Part shown: positions 17,523 through 26,436 of the stretch, piece after piece
How positions within the stretch are numbered: the stretch's first letter is position 1
Layout: the number at the start of each line of letters is the position of its first letter
Source: CAMDHY01 sp046156265
GTDB lineage: Bacteria > Pseudomonadota > Alphaproteobacteria > Rhizobiales > Segnochrobactraceae
Length of the DNA stretch: 64,000 bases
Direction: 5' to 3'
Assembly: GCF_046156265.1 (NCBI RefSeq)
Contig: NZ_JAWDIR010000033.1
Span: forward strand, 310,001 to 374,000
The notes under the pieces: generated by a model
Databases searched by the model: none
What the model saw: the letters and a program-made list of their open reading frames with translations, nothing else
What the model was told of the DNA's origin: nothing
Position numbers and translations under genes: made by a program

Positions 17523-17536
17523 TTGACCAATGTCAA
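17523..17536. promoter_or_regulatory. FNR/DNR-type box TTGAC-N4-GTCAA
   Basis: TTGACCAATGTCAA is a symmetric 14-mer, one base further G/C on each side (GTTGAC...GTCAAC). It has the size and spacing of Crp/Fnr-family sites (FNR consensus TTGAT-N4-ATCAA). It ends 80 bases before the start of the 123-residue gene, a typical place for activation. A Crp/Fnr gene lies at 21707; whether it binds here is unknown. Confidence 0.45.
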
Positions 17537-17616
17537 CGACAAGGCGGTGCCCGGCCCGGAAGGATCGGCGCCACCGTCCGGCCGCCAAGGCCCAACGACA
17601 GGGAAGACCCCGCGCA

Positions 17617-17988
17617 ATGTCAGAGCTGAAGAAGATCCGCCTCAATCTCGCCCGCACGCGCGAGTTCCCGAACGGCTCCAACCGGCATGGCTACGAGTTC
17701 GCCGCCCCGCTCAACGCCGAGGGCCACATCGACGTCGAGGGCTGGAAGCGGCTGCGCGCCAATTGCCGCGTCCGCCGCTTCTGGGCCGACGAGGAGGAGG
17801 ACCTCGGCCACCTCATTCACCGGCCGGGCGGCAGCTGGGCGTTCCGCTACGACATCGCCGGCGACGAGGACGACGAGGCCGGCTACCGCCTCGGCGACCA
17901 CGCCTTCGTGCCGGGCGAATATGTCTCGATCCGCGACGAGGACGGCGACCTACACACCTTCCAGGTCGTGACCGTCACGGAGCCATGA
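17617..17988 (+). CDS. conserved hypothetical protein, acidic
   Basis: 123 residues, soluble, rich in acidic residues (DEEEDLGHL, DIAGDEDDEAGYR, RDEDGDLHTFQVVTV) after a basic N-terminus (SELKKIRLNLARTREFPNGS). I do not recognise a named domain, although proteins of this appearance occur widely in Rhizobiales. There is no signal peptide or membrane segment. ATG is preceded by GGGAAG at about 11 bases. A symmetric FNR-like box lies 80 bases upstream, and a strong hairpin (17995-18032) ends the unit. So it looks like a single-gene transcript, possibly oxygen- or nitrogen-oxide-controlled (inference). Confidence 0.8.
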   Translation: MSELKKIRLNLARTREFPNGSNRHGYEFAAPLNAEGHIDVEGWKRLRANCRVRRFWADEEEDLGHLIHRPGGSWAFRYDIAGDEDDEAGYRLGDHAFVPGEYVSIRDEDGDLHTFQVVTVTEP

Positions 17989-17994
17989 GCTCAG

Positions 17995-18032
17995 TCGTTA
18001 GCCGGCATTCTCAGCGAGAAGCCGGCTAACGA
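17995..18032. terminator. strong hairpin between convergent genes
   Basis: TCGTTAGCCGGC (17995-18006) and GCCGGCTAACGA (18021-18032) are perfect 12-base arms. Inside, TTCTC and GAGAA extend the stem to 17 pairs around the loop AGC with one bulged A. It begins 6 bases after one stop codon and lies 39 bases from the opposing stop, so it likely serves both transcripts. Confidence 0.7.
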
Positions 18033-18071
18033 TCCACGCTACGTCTAGAGCAACGGCAACTTTACCGCGGC

Positions 18072-18917
18072 TTAGTGCGCCATCAGCACCGGGACCGTCA
18101 TCATCTCCAGCATGTCGCGCGTGGTGCCGCCGAGCACGAACTGGCGGAAGCGGGAGTGGCCGTAGGCGCCCATCACCAGCATGTCGAAGCCCTCGTCGCT
18201 GACGACGTTGAGCATGGCAGCGGCGACGTCGCGCTCGACCGGGGGCACGCGCAGGATCGTCACCGACAGGCCGTGGCGGGCGAGGAAGAGGGCGAGGTCG
18301 GCGCCGGGCTCGCCGACGAAGCGGCTGCCGTCGTCGACGACGATCACTGACACGCTCTCGGCCGCCTTCAGGAACGGCATGGCCCCGCGGACGGAACGGC
18401 CGGCGGGCCGGCCGCCATCCCAGGCGACGGCGATCTTGGCGCCGCGATGCTGCCCGCCGGCGATGTAGGGCACCACCAGCGTCGGCGCCCCGGCCGAGAA
18501 CAGCAGCGTCTCGATGACGGCGCGCCGATCGCCTTCCGGCCGCTCGGGATCTTCCTGACCGACGATGGCGACGTCGCAGAGCCGCGCGCGGGCGGCAAGC
18601 TCCTCGAACTCGCCCTCGCCGCCGTCGAAACGCGCGGCCTCGAAGCTGATGCCGGCGGCGGACGCCATCGTCTCGAACGCTTTCATCGCCTCCCGCGCCG
18701 GCTGCTCGGCGCTGGCGCGGATATCGGCGAGCACGCTCGCCGGGATGCCGCCACCGATGACGGAGGGCGTCAGATAGTCGAACACCGGCACGAGGCCGGT
18801 GAGGTGCGCACCCGTCTGGGCGGCGAGGTCGATGGCGTGCGCCGCGGCGGGACGCCGGCCGGCGAGATCGACCACCGTCAGCACGTCCCGGATCTCTGCT
18901 GGCTTGCCGTGTGTCAT
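18072..18917 (-). CDS. universal stress protein, tandem UspA domains
   Basis: 281 residues with two UspA-like halves. The second carries the ATP-binding motif GAYGHSRFRQFVLGGTT near the C-terminus (G-x2-G-x9-G-S/T type). The first half is degenerate and lacks that motif. It belongs to the group of two-domain Usp proteins frequent in Alphaproteobacteria. The start ATG lies 9 bases after AAGGA. Such proteins respond to starvation, oxidative or envelope stress; nothing in the promoter region says which. Confidence 0.93.
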   Translation of the reverse strand: MTHGKPAEIRDVLTVVDLAGRRPAAAHAIDLAAQTGAHLTGLVPVFDYLTPSVIGGGIPASVLADIRASAEQPAREAMKAFETMASAAGISFEAARFDGGEGEFEELAARARLCDVAIVGQEDPERPEGDRRAVIETLLFSAGAPTLVVPYIAGGQHRGAKIAVAWDGGRPAGRSVRGAMPFLKAAESVSVIVVDDGSRFVGEPGADLALFLARHGLSVTILRVPPVERDVAAAMLNVVSDEGFDMLVMGAYGHSRFRQFVLGGTTRDMLEMMTVPVLMAH

Positions 18918-19080
18918 GGCTGCCGTCCTTCCCTGTCTGCACGGCTTCGCGCCCGTGCGCCGGCGGCTCGCGGCCGCCCATCCCGGGCAGGAGAACACAG
19001 GCGCCGGCGGCGGCGCCTTGCGCCACGTCAACTCGCGCGGACGGTCGTGCGTGGGCGTGCGGGTTAGAGGTGCGCGCGGC

Positions 19081-20985
19081 TCAGGCCGGGAGTTCCGCCG
19101 GCACGGCGGTGGCAAACCGCACGGCGACCGTGCCGGCGCGGCCACGGACCGCGACCGCCGACGGTGGCCCGAAGCCGGCGGCACCGCCCGCCTGCCGCTC
19201 CGTCGGCAGCGCGGCGAACACTGTCTCGGCCGCCGCCACCTGCGCCCGGTTTGCCTTGGCGATTTCGAGCAGGCGGCTCGCGACGTTGACGGTGTCGCCG
19301 GTGGCGGTGATGTGCTGGTGGGCGGCGGCGCCGAGGCGCGAGACGACGACGGGGCCGTAGTGCAGGCCGAAGCGCACCGTCATCGCCGCCCCCGGTGCGG
19401 CGGCTGCGATGAAGGTCGCAAGCGCCGCGGCGAGTTCACGGACGCTCGTGAGCGCCCGCTCCGCCTCGTCGCCGCGCCGCTCCGGGAAGCCGTAGACGAT
19501 CATCGCGCCGTCGCCCATGAAGGCGACGATGAGGCCGTCGTGGGCGGTGGCGACGCGGCCGACCGCCTCGTGGAAGCCCTTCAGGAAAGCGCGCGTTTCC
19601 GCCGGGCCGAGCCGTTCGCTGAGGCCGGTGAAGCCCGACAGGTCGAGGAACAGCACCGCGGCCTCGCAGGCAGACGGCTCGGCGAGGAAATCCGGATCGT
19701 CGAGCCGGTCGGCGAGCAGCGGCGACTGCATGCGGGCGAGTGCTGCCCGCGTCTCGCCGAGGCGGGCGTTGAGCCGGTGCTCGAACAGGTAGCGCGCGAT
19801 GCCATAGGCGACCGCCGTCGGGACGGCGGCGGCGAGCGGCAGGGCGATGCTCAGCCAGAGGCCGGCGTCGAAGGCGACGACGACGCCGGCGAGCCAGGCC
19901 GCCGCGAGGACGCCGGCGAGCGCCAGCCCGAGCGCCGGGCTCGCGACCGCCATCAGCACGACGATCACCGCGGGCATGGCGATCGTGGTGGCAGCGTCGA
20001 TGCGGCGCACGCCCTCGTCGCGCACGAGGCCGGTGCCGGTGACGAGGTTGCCGATCGCGGTCGCCAGAACCTCGACGCCCGGCACGTCGGCGTCGAAGGG
20101 GGTGGCGAAGCGGTCGCCGCTGCCGAGCGCGGTGGTGCCGAGGACGACGGTGCGACCGGCGAGCGCCGCGAGCGCCTCCGGGTCGCCCGCCAGCACCCGC
20201 TCGGCGCTGATCGTCGCGATCGTGCCTTCCGGTCCGTAGTAGGTGAGCGGCAGGTGATGGCCGAGGTCGAGGGGCTGGCGGACGGCACCGAGCGTGACGC
20301 TGTCGGCGCCGAAGCGCGGCTCGGCGGCGAGTGCGGCGGCCGCGACGACCAGCACGAATCCGGGGGCGACACCACCGTCGGCCGCCACCAGCAGCGGCAC
20401 GTGGCGCGGCGTGCCGCCGGCATCGACGGAGACGTTGACGAGCCCCGGCCGGGCGCGTCCGAGGAAGATCCCCGCCGGCCACGTCACCGTTGTTGCACGC
20501 GGGATTGGGCCGATGCCGAGGTCGACAGCCGTGCCGCCGGCGGCTTCCGGCGGCGGTGCGTCGTCGCCGCTGTCGAACACTGCCGCCGCGCCGATCACGG
20601 CCGTCGCCTCCGCGAGAGCGTCGGCGAGCGCCCGGTCGGCGCCGGAGCGGCTGTCCTCGAGGAACAGGAAGTCGAGGGCGAGGACGCGCGGCCCGGCGGC
20701 GGAGATCCGCGCGACGATGTCGGCGAGGACGCCGCGCGACAGCGGGTAGCTGCCGACGGCGCGGATCGTCGCCTCGTCGACGGCGACGATGACGACGTCG
20801 TCCGGCGCGGGGCGCGGGCCCGCGAGGCGGAAGCGCAGGTCGAGCGCCAGCGCCTCGATGCGGTCGAGCGACGAGGCGGCGCCGGTCAGTTGCAGGCGGG
20901 CGAGCCAGGTGCCCCAGAGCGCGCCCGCGATCGCGAAGGCGAGCGTCAGGACGAGGAGGGTGCGGCGACCGGCCGCCGGTCTCAT
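19081..20985 (-). CDS. CHASE2 domain class III adenylate/guanylate cyclase
   Basis: 634 residues. A first membrane helix (about 10-28) leads into a periplasmic CHASE2 sensor (about 35-320; LDLRFRLAGPRPAPDDVVIVAVDEATI). Three or four membrane helices follow (about 325-415), then a cytoplasmic class III cyclase domain (about 450-600). The metal aspartates are in VLFLDLSGFTG and MGDGAMIVYGF, and the transition-state asparagine and arginine in GDTVNVASRL, so the enzyme should be active. ATG overlaps the stop of the FecR gene by 4 bases, so sensor partner and cyclase are co-translated. Purine preference (ATP or GTP) cannot be read safely. Confidence 0.93.
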   Translation of the reverse strand: MRPAAGRRTLLVLTLAFAIAGALWGTWLARLQLTGAASSLDRIEALALDLRFRLAGPRPAPDDVVIVAVDEATIRAVGSYPLSRGVLADIVARISAAGPRVLALDFLFLEDSRSGADRALADALAEATAVIGAAAVFDSGDDAPPPEAAGGTAVDLGIGPIPRATTVTWPAGIFLGRARPGLVNVSVDAGGTPRHVPLLVAADGGVAPGFVLVVAAAALAAEPRFGADSVTLGAVRQPLDLGHHLPLTYYGPEGTIATISAERVLAGDPEALAALAGRTVVLGTTALGSGDRFATPFDADVPGVEVLATAIGNLVTGTGLVRDEGVRRIDAATTIAMPAVIVVLMAVASPALGLALAGVLAAAWLAGVVVAFDAGLWLSIALPLAAAVPTAVAYGIARYLFEHRLNARLGETRAALARMQSPLLADRLDDPDFLAEPSACEAAVLFLDLSGFTGLSERLGPAETRAFLKGFHEAVGRVATAHDGLIVAFMGDGAMIVYGFPERRGDEAERALTSVRELAAALATFIAAAAPGAAMTVRFGLHYGPVVVSRLGAAAHQHITATGDTVNVASRLLEIAKANRAQVAAAETVFAALPTERQAGGAAGFGPPSAVAVRGRAGTVAVRFATAVPAELPA

Positions 20986-21512
20986 CGCCCGAAGCGCGCG
21001 AGGAGGGCTGCCGCTCTGGCCGCGCCCCAGCGGATCGCCCGCTGCTGGCCGGGTCCGCGGACGTCGACGCCCTCGCCGGCCTGGAGGACGACGCCGCTGC
21101 CGCCGCCGCGCGGCGCGACGGCGACGCGGCCGGAGACGACGAAGACGGAGGTCACGTCCGAGGCTGCGTCGACGGCCCATTCGGTGCCGCGCACGGAGGC
21201 GACGGCGCGCGGCGTCAGGATCTGGAAGCCGCGGCCGGCACCGGGATCGACCTTGACGAGGGCGGCGCCGCGGTCGAGGCGAAGCGCCTCGGGCCGGCCG
21301 TCACTGTTGCCGTCGACGACGGCATAGGCGGCCGAACGCTCGACGGTGATCCTGAGGCCGTGGCCGCAGTCGAGGGTGATGGCAGGCCCCGTCGCGGCCG
21401 GATCGGGCCTGCAGCCGGCGTTGGACTGGGCGGCGGCGGGGGTCGCCAGGGCGGCGACCGCGGCGACGACCGCGAGGAGACCGGAAGCGGCGTGCCGGGA
21501 GGAGCGGATCAT
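20982..21512 (-). CDS. exported FecR domain protein
   Basis: 176 residues. A signal peptide (GLLAVVAAVAALATPAAA, cleaved before QS) is followed by one FecR-type beta domain: LRLDRGAALVKVDPG, RGFQILTPRAVASVRGTEWAVD and TSVFVVSGRVAV. Unlike classical FecR anti-sigma proteins there is no cytoplasmic or membrane part, so it acts in the periplasm. Its direct coupling to the CHASE2 cyclase (ATGA overlap) points to a role as ligand-presenting or modulating partner of the CHASE2 sensor. This pairing recurs in alphaproteobacteria, but the signal is unknown. Confidence 0.9.
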   Translation of the reverse strand: MIRSSRHAASGLLAVVAAVAALATPAAAQSNAGCRPDPAATGPAITLDCGHGLRITVERSAAYAVVDGNSDGRPEALRLDRGAALVKVDPGAGRGFQILTPRAVASVRGTEWAVDAASDVTSVFVVSGRVAVAPRGGGSGVVLQAGEGVDVRGPGQQRAIRWGAARAAALLARFGR

Positions 21513-21655
21513 GGGGTCGACCTCGTCTTGCTGGGCAGCCGGGCGCGCGAAGTCTACTCTGGCACGCTCGGGGACGTCACCGCCAACGTGGTGGTGCCGG
21601 CCGGTTGAAACAGGGGTCGCAAGGCCGGTCGGGGAACCGGCCGGTTCGTCGTCCG

Positions 21656-21674
21656 GCCGGTCGCAGCGACCGGC
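21656..21674. other. 19-bp inverted repeat before the Crp/Fnr gene
   Basis: GCCGGTCGC, A, GCGACCGGC is a perfect palindrome around one base, ending 32 bases before the ATG of the Crp/Fnr regulator, amid several CCGG-rich repeats. It may be an operator for autoregulation or a leader hairpin. Base composition alone favours such repeats here, so weight is low. Confidence 0.35.
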
Positions 21675-21706
21675 TGGGGCGAAGGTCAGGGACGGGAGCC
21701 GTGCCG

Positions 21707-22396
21707 ATGCCGACCGTGGACACCGCCGACATCGCTGCGCAGCTCGGCCGCGCCAGCCTGTTCACCGGCCTGTCGGAGGCGCAGCTCAAGCGCGTCGCGG
21801 CGATCACGCGCACCGTGCGCCTGTCGGCCGGAGCGTCTCTGTTCACCGTCGGCGATCCGGCCGACGGGCTGTACTGCGTGTCGGCCGGCGTCGTCCGCAT
21901 CTTCCTCGACAATGCCGACGGCCGCGAACTGACGATCACGCTCTGCGAGGAAGGCGAGGTGATCGGCGAGGTGGCGCTGCTCGACGGGCTGAGCCGCTCC
22001 GCCAATGCCGCAGCGCTGACCGACGTCGAGCTCCTGTTCGTCGGCCGGCGCGTCTTCCTCGAGCTGTTCGACGAGGAGCCGGGGCTGTCGAAGGCGATCG
22101 TGCTGGCGCTCTGCGAACGTCTCAGGCTCGCCACCGACAAGATCAACCGCGCCGCCTTCCTCGACCTGCGCGACCGGCTGCTGGTGCTGCTGCGCGAGCT
22201 CGCCATCGTGCACGGCCACATCGAGCCGGATGCGGCGGTCGTCGATCTCGACCTCACCCAGGGGATGCTGGCGCAGATGCTGGGCGCGACCCGCGAGGCG
22301 GTCAACAAGCAGCTCCGTCTGCTGCAGAAGGAAGGGCGGATCAAGGTGGAGGGCGGGCGCATCGCGGTCGCCCGCCTCCGCCCGTCCCCGCACTGA
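21707..22396 (+). CDS. Crp/Fnr family transcriptional regulator
   Basis: 229 residues. The N-terminal cyclic-nucleotide-binding-type beta roll (about 12-125) includes FTVGDPADGLYCVSAGVVRIF and EGEVIGEVALLDG. A dimer helix follows, then a C-terminal winged helix (LTQGMLAQMLGATREAVNKQL, recognition helix at about 183-197). There is no FNR cysteine cluster, and the CRP-type cAMP arginine/serine pair is only partly kept (GEVALLDGLSRSANA), so cAMP binding is possible. The neighbouring adenylate cyclase makes that attractive. ATG lies 8 bases after GGGAG; GTG at 21701 is an alternative. Confidence 0.92.
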   Translation: MPTVDTADIAAQLGRASLFTGLSEAQLKRVAAITRTVRLSAGASLFTVGDPADGLYCVSAGVVRIFLDNADGRELTITLCEEGEVIGEVALLDGLSRSANAAALTDVELLFVGRRVFLELFDEEPGLSKAIVLALCERLRLATDKINRAAFLDLRDRLLVLLRELAIVHGHIEPDAAVVDLDLTQGMLAQMLGATREAVNKQLRLLQKEGRIKVEGGRIAVARLRPSPH

Positions 22397-22402
22397 GCTC
22401 GC

Positions 22403-22633
22403 TCACGGCCGGCGGCGCATCCGGCCCTCGGCGATGCGGTCGGCGAGGCCGTTGATGTCGGTCCGTTCGAGGCCGATGTCGGCGAGGATGCGGTCGTCGA
22501 GGTCACCGAGGACCCGGCGGGTCCGCGCCGCGGCGAACCGCGCCAGGAGGTAGGCCGACAGGTGCCGGCAGGCGCCGAAGGCCCGGCGGGCGGCGAGGCC
22601 GCCGGCCCGGCCGGCGGAAAGGGTGGTCTGCAT
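22403..22633 (-). CDS. DUF1127 domain small protein
   Basis: 76 residues. The C-terminal half is the DUF1127 helix pair with DDRILADIGLERTDI. Such small basic proteins are abundant in Rhizobiales; some take part in arginine and phosphate metabolism and in RNA turnover. The N-terminal region is rich in arginine and alanine. The gene converges with the Crp/Fnr gene, with only 6 bases between the two stop codons. Confidence 0.88.
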   Translation of the reverse strand: MQTTLSAGRAGGLAARRAFGACRHLSAYLLARFAAARTRRVLGDLDDRILADIGLERTDINGLADRIAEGRMRRRP

Positions 22634-22663
22634 GTCGAGTGCTCCGAGTGGGGAGCCCGCCGG

Positions 22664-23722
22664 TCACGGACGGGCTTCCAGGATCATGTTGAAGGGCGTT
22701 TCCGCCGCCCGGCGGACCCGCGAGAAGCCGGCCTCGGCGAGAACCTCCGCCAGCCGCGCCTCGCCGGCCTGGGCGCCGAGCGCGAGCCCGACCTCCTGGG
22801 CCATCGAGACGGGCGTGCAGATCATCGTCGAGGAGGCGTAGTAGAGGCGGCCGACGGCGTTGAGGTTGTCCTCCAGCCGGTCGCCGGCCATCGGCTCCAC
22901 CAGCATCAGGACGCCGTCGGCCGACAGCGTCGTGCGCAGGTGCGACGCCGCGCCGACGGGATCGCCCATGTCGTGCAGGCAATCGAACATCGTCACGAGG
23001 TCGAAGCCGCGGACGGGCACGTCGGTCGCCGCGAGCGCGGCGAAGCGCGTGTTGGCCGAGACGCCGGCCCGCTCCGCCGCCACCCGTGCCCGCTGGATCG
23101 AGCCGGCGTGGTAGTCGAAGCCGGCGAAGTTCGAGCGCGGAAAGGCCTGCGCCATCAGGATGGTGGAGGCGCCGTGGCCGCAGCCGACGTCGGCGACGCG
23201 GCCGCCCTGCTTCAGCTTCTCGACGACGCCGTCCAGCGCCGGCAGCCAGTCGCGGACGAGGTGCTCGTGGTAGCCCGCGCGGAAGAAGCGCTCGACGCCG
23301 GAGAACAGGCAGTCGCAGCGCTCGTGCCAGCCGAGGCCCTTGCCGCTGCGGAAGGCTTCCGCGACGCGGGGGGCATCGACGACGCTGGAGGCGATCACCT
23401 CGAAGCCGCCCAGCATGTTGACGGGGCTCTCCGGGTCGGCGAACACCGCCGCCTGCTCCGGCGTCATCTCGAAGCTGTCGTTGATCGGATCATAGTCGAG
23501 GTAGCCGGCGGCGGCGTGGGCCGCGAGCCACTCCCGGATGCAGCGCTCGTGGGTGCGGGTGCGTTCGGCGAGCGCCCTTGGCGTCGTCGGTCCCGCATCG
23601 CGCAGGGCAGCGTAGAGACCGAGTTCGTCGCCGATCCGCACCAGCGGCACGATCGATGCGGCGCCGAGTTCGCCCAGCATCCTGCCGACGAAGGCGTCGA
23701 GCCGCGCCTGGTCGAGTGTCAT
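22664..23722 (-). CDS. SAM-dependent methyltransferase with N-terminal winged helix (Rv2258c-like)
   Basis: 352 residues. The first 110 form a winged-helix dimerisation domain (GELGAASIVPLVRIGDELGL, HERCIREWLAAHAAAGYL). The class I methyltransferase domain has motif I VADVGCGHGASTI at about residue 178, then FDLVTMFDCLHDMGDP and the late LMLVEPMAGD. Length and layout match the Rv2258c type, whose natural substrate is unknown. The histidine-aspartate pair in CLHDMG may be catalytic. AAGGGGA precedes the ATG. The 226 bases upstream contain no gene. Confidence 0.88.
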   Translation of the reverse strand: MTLDQARLDAFVGRMLGELGAASIVPLVRIGDELGLYAALRDAGPTTPRALAERTRTHERCIREWLAAHAAAGYLDYDPINDSFEMTPEQAAVFADPESPVNMLGGFEVIASSVVDAPRVAEAFRSGKGLGWHERCDCLFSGVERFFRAGYHEHLVRDWLPALDGVVEKLKQGGRVADVGCGHGASTILMAQAFPRSNFAGFDYHAGSIQRARVAAERAGVSANTRFAALAATDVPVRGFDLVTMFDCLHDMGDPVGAASHLRTTLSADGVLMLVEPMAGDRLEDNLNAVGRLYYASSTMICTPVSMAQEVGLALGAQAGEARLAEVLAEAGFSRVRRAAETPFNMILEARP

Positions 23723-23948
23723 GGTCGTCCCCTTTTGCTCTGAGACGCCACCGGCTCGCCGGTGGCGGTCCGACCGGGCGACATCACCCGTCGGACGAGC
23801 AGGGGAATAGGCCTTCGCGGCCGGCGGGGATGTGAAGTGCGTCACAAGCCGGCCGAATCCGCCATTGGACGCGTGCGCGATCCTCTCGGCGGGCGGGGCT
23901 GACGGGAATTGGCGGCAGGGCGGTCGGTGACCGCCCCGCCGCATCGTC

Positions 23949-25331
23949 TCACTTGGCCGACAAGAGCTCCGGCACGGCGAGCAGGATGAGCTCGTTGTCG
24001 TCCTGCTTCTGCGGCTCGCGGCCGGCCGAGAACGGCAGGTTGTTGTCGTTGCCGACGATGATGTGGCGCTCATCGACCACGGCGACGTCCTCGATCGTCA
24101 CGAACGGGAAGTCGAAGGAGCCTTCCGAGCCGCCCTGGCGGGCCTTGCCCTCGGGATCGGCGATCTTCAGGAGGTCGATCGAGCCGATCTTGCGGGCCTT
24201 GCCGTCGTCCGTGAGCTCGATCTTGAAGACGCGCTTGAAGGCGGCCGGGGCGACGAAGCAGTCGGGGCCCTTGTCACCCTCGGCGCAGGCGCGGGCGGCG
24301 ATGCCCTCGTTGTTGTCGCGCTCGATGACGAGGGCCGTCTTCTCATCGATCATGTTGAAGTCGCCGATGTTGTTGCCGGCGACGTCGAGCGGGTAGGTCC
24401 AGGAGCGGCCGGTCCAGGCGGCCTTCTCGACGTCGAACTCGAGGACGCGGAGAACTTCCTTGCCGTCGACCGTCTCCCACGCGCCGGCGGCCTCGACCCA
24501 CAGCGGCCCCTCGAGCAGGGGATAGAGGAAACGGCCATCCGGCGACGCGGCGATGCCCTCGAAGCCGCGCGAGCGGCGGACGGTGAAGGCGAGCTTGCCG
24601 CCGGGGACGGCCGGGGTCGTCAGAGCGGGGTGGTCGGGCGAGCGCACCGCGACGCCGTCGACCATCGTCTCGTGGAAGGCCTTCGCGCGGCCGTCACGGC
24701 CGAACTCGACGAGGAAGGGGCCGAACTCGTCACCGACGAAGAACGAGTCGCCGACCGGCTGGATCGACTCGACGTCGAGGTCGGCGCCGGTGAGGTAGCG
24801 GCTGTCGCTGCTCTCGGTGGCGATGCGGTAGGGGAGGACCTTGTCGGGATCGGAGAGGAAGATCGTCTCCTCGATCGTCACAGAGCCGGCGTCCCAGTCC
24901 GGGCGCAGGCGGTGGACGATCAGCATGGCATCGGGCGAGTTCGCCTTGGCGCCGAAGCCGTTGTCCTGAATCACCCAGTAGGAGCCGTCGCCGGCCGGCT
25001 TGATGCCGGAGAAGCCCTGCACCGGCTGGCCATCGAAGGGCGTTGCCATGCCGGTCAGGCGCGGTGCGTCCTTCGACGACAGGAAGCTCGAGCCCGGCAC
25101 GCTGCCGACGGCATCGACGCGGCGGGCGTCGGGCGCGGTGTACTTGCCGGAGATCGCGAGGTCGGCGGGGGCGTCCGCCGGCGGCGCGACGAAGGTGGCG
25201 GCGGGCAGCACCGCGTGCCCGGCGAGCGTCGCGGGGAACGTGTCGTCGGCCAGAGCGGGGGCAATGCCGGCGGGGGCGGCAAAAATGGCAATGGCCAGCG
25301 CGGACGCCAGCGTTCGAACGATCGAGGTCAT
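23949..25331 (-). CDS. exported esterase-like/phytase-like beta-propeller protein
   Basis: 460 residues. The signal peptide ends PAGIAPALA, and one phytase-like/esterase-like propeller domain follows. Typical segments are QGFSGIKPAGDGSYWVIQDN, DLDVESIQPVGDSFFVGDEFG, RGFEGIAASPDGRFLYPLLE and the closing IEDVAVVDERHIIVGNDNNLP. Acidic clusters in these loops suggest calcium binding. Proteins of this family act as phytases, phosphodiesterases or esterases in the periplasm; the substrate is not evident. ATG is preceded by GGAG at 8 bases. It stands alone, 151 bases from the TehA-like gene. Confidence 0.9.
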   Translation of the reverse strand: MTSIVRTLASALAIAIFAAPAGIAPALADDTFPATLAGHAVLPAATFVAPPADAPADLAISGKYTAPDARRVDAVGSVPGSSFLSSKDAPRLTGMATPFDGQPVQGFSGIKPAGDGSYWVIQDNGFGAKANSPDAMLIVHRLRPDWDAGSVTIEETIFLSDPDKVLPYRIATESSDSRYLTGADLDVESIQPVGDSFFVGDEFGPFLVEFGRDGRAKAFHETMVDGVAVRSPDHPALTTPAVPGGKLAFTVRRSRGFEGIAASPDGRFLYPLLEGPLWVEAAGAWETVDGKEVLRVLEFDVEKAAWTGRSWTYPLDVAGNNIGDFNMIDEKTALVIERDNNEGIAARACAEGDKGPDCFVAPAAFKRVFKIELTDDGKARKIGSIDLLKIADPEGKARQGGSEGSFDFPFVTIEDVAVVDERHIIVGNDNNLPFSAGREPQKQDDNELILLAVPELLSAK

Positions 25332-25482
25332 CGGCGGGTCTCCCAGGAGCGGATGCCGGCGGGGGCTGCCGGTCGGCCGCTTATGGGGACGGGAGACGAC
25401 GCTCGTGTCTCGGTTGCGCGACGCGTCCGTGACGGTGGGGCGGGGCGGAACGGGGGGCGGCCGCGCGCGCCGTTGTCCCGGA

Positions 25483-26436
25483 TCAGCGCGGCTGTGGCGC
25501 GGGCACCAACCGGCCCTGCGCGAGCCGCAGCAGCGTTGCGGCCGACAGGGCCGCGATCGAAACGTTGGCGAGGACGAAGAGGGCAATGGCGATCCAGTCC
25601 ACCACCCCCGGTGCGCCGCGGCCGACGAGCAGGATCGCCGAGAGAGGCGCCGCCGTCAGCCCGAAGGAGAACGCCCACCAGCTCGGGGCGAAGCCGTTCG
25701 CCGCCACCCACGGCAGCAGGCGGGCGATGACCAGCATCAGCATCAGGCCGTAGCCGAGGAGCGCGTAGTCGAACGGCCCGGGCGTTCCTGAGCTGACGGC
25801 GAGCCAGGCGACGAGGCCGACCACCGGCGGGGCGAGCTGGATGCCGATCAGCGGCCGGATCGCCGGCGCCATCGGCTCGTGGCTGAAGAAGCGGGCCCAG
25901 ATTGTGGATTCGATCGCGAGCCAGGAGAGCATGCCGGCGCCGAAGAACATCAGCCCGACCTCGGGAAGCCGCATGGCGCCCAGCGCGATGGTGGCGGCGA
26001 AGTTGCCGGCGACGAGCGGCAGATAGAGCACCGGCGTGATCATCGGCGCAGGCAGGGTGCCGAGCCAGAGGCCGCCGACCCGCCAGGCGATGTAGACGAC
26101 GTGGCCGGCGAGACCGACCGCCAGCAGCGTCCAGGCAAGCGCCTCGCTGTAGGGCCTGACGGCGCCGACCATCAGCAGTGTCGCGACGAAGACGAGCCCG
26201 ACGAAGCAGCACTGCACGGGGTGCTCGAGCTCGGCCTTCACGGCCTCGAAATTGGCGATGCAGCGGGCGATGAAGCTGATGGCGAGGATCCCCCAGACGA
26301 GGGCGGCGAGCCCGAGCACGACCTCGCCGATCAGCGGCGGAACGCCCCAGACGGTGGCGGCGGCGCGCCAGCCGGCGCCGAGGCCGGCGAGCCCGAGGAC
26401 GATCGCGAACAGGGACGACGGCAACCGGGTCAGCAT
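25483..26436 (-). CDS. TehA/SLAC1-family anion channel or transporter
   Basis: 317 residues with ten hydrophobic segments, the SLAC1/TehA five-hairpin layout. Recognisable parts are LPSSLFAIVLGLAGLGAGWR at the N-terminus, the CIANFEAVKAELEHPVQCCF stretch between the second and third helices, and SWWAFSFGLTAAPLSA in the eighth. The family covers anion channels, tellurite resistance TehA and C4-dicarboxylate/malic acid transporters; the substrate here is not known. GGAG lies 8 bases before the ATG. Longer upstream frames have no ribosome site. Confidence 0.9.
   Translation of the reverse strand: MLTRLPSSLFAIVLGLAGLGAGWRAAATVWGVPPLIGEVVLGLAALVWGILAISFIARCIANFEAVKAELEHPVQCCFVGLVFVATLLMVGAVRPYSEALAWTLLAVGLAGHVVYIAWRVGGLWLGTLPAPMITPVLYLPLVAGNFAATIALGAMRLPEVGLMFFGAGMLSWLAIESTIWARFFSHEPMAPAIRPLIGIQLAPPVVGLVAWLAVSSGTPGPFDYALLGYGLMLMLVIARLLPWVAANGFAPSWWAFSFGLTAAPLSAILLVGRGAPGVVDWIAIALFVLANVSIAALSAATLLRLAQGRLVPAPQPR

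Noticed and set aside
18799..21327. 842-codon plus-strand open frame opposite the cyclase and FecR genes
   Set aside because: Shadow of the true genes, which have complete catalytic motifs and coupled starts.
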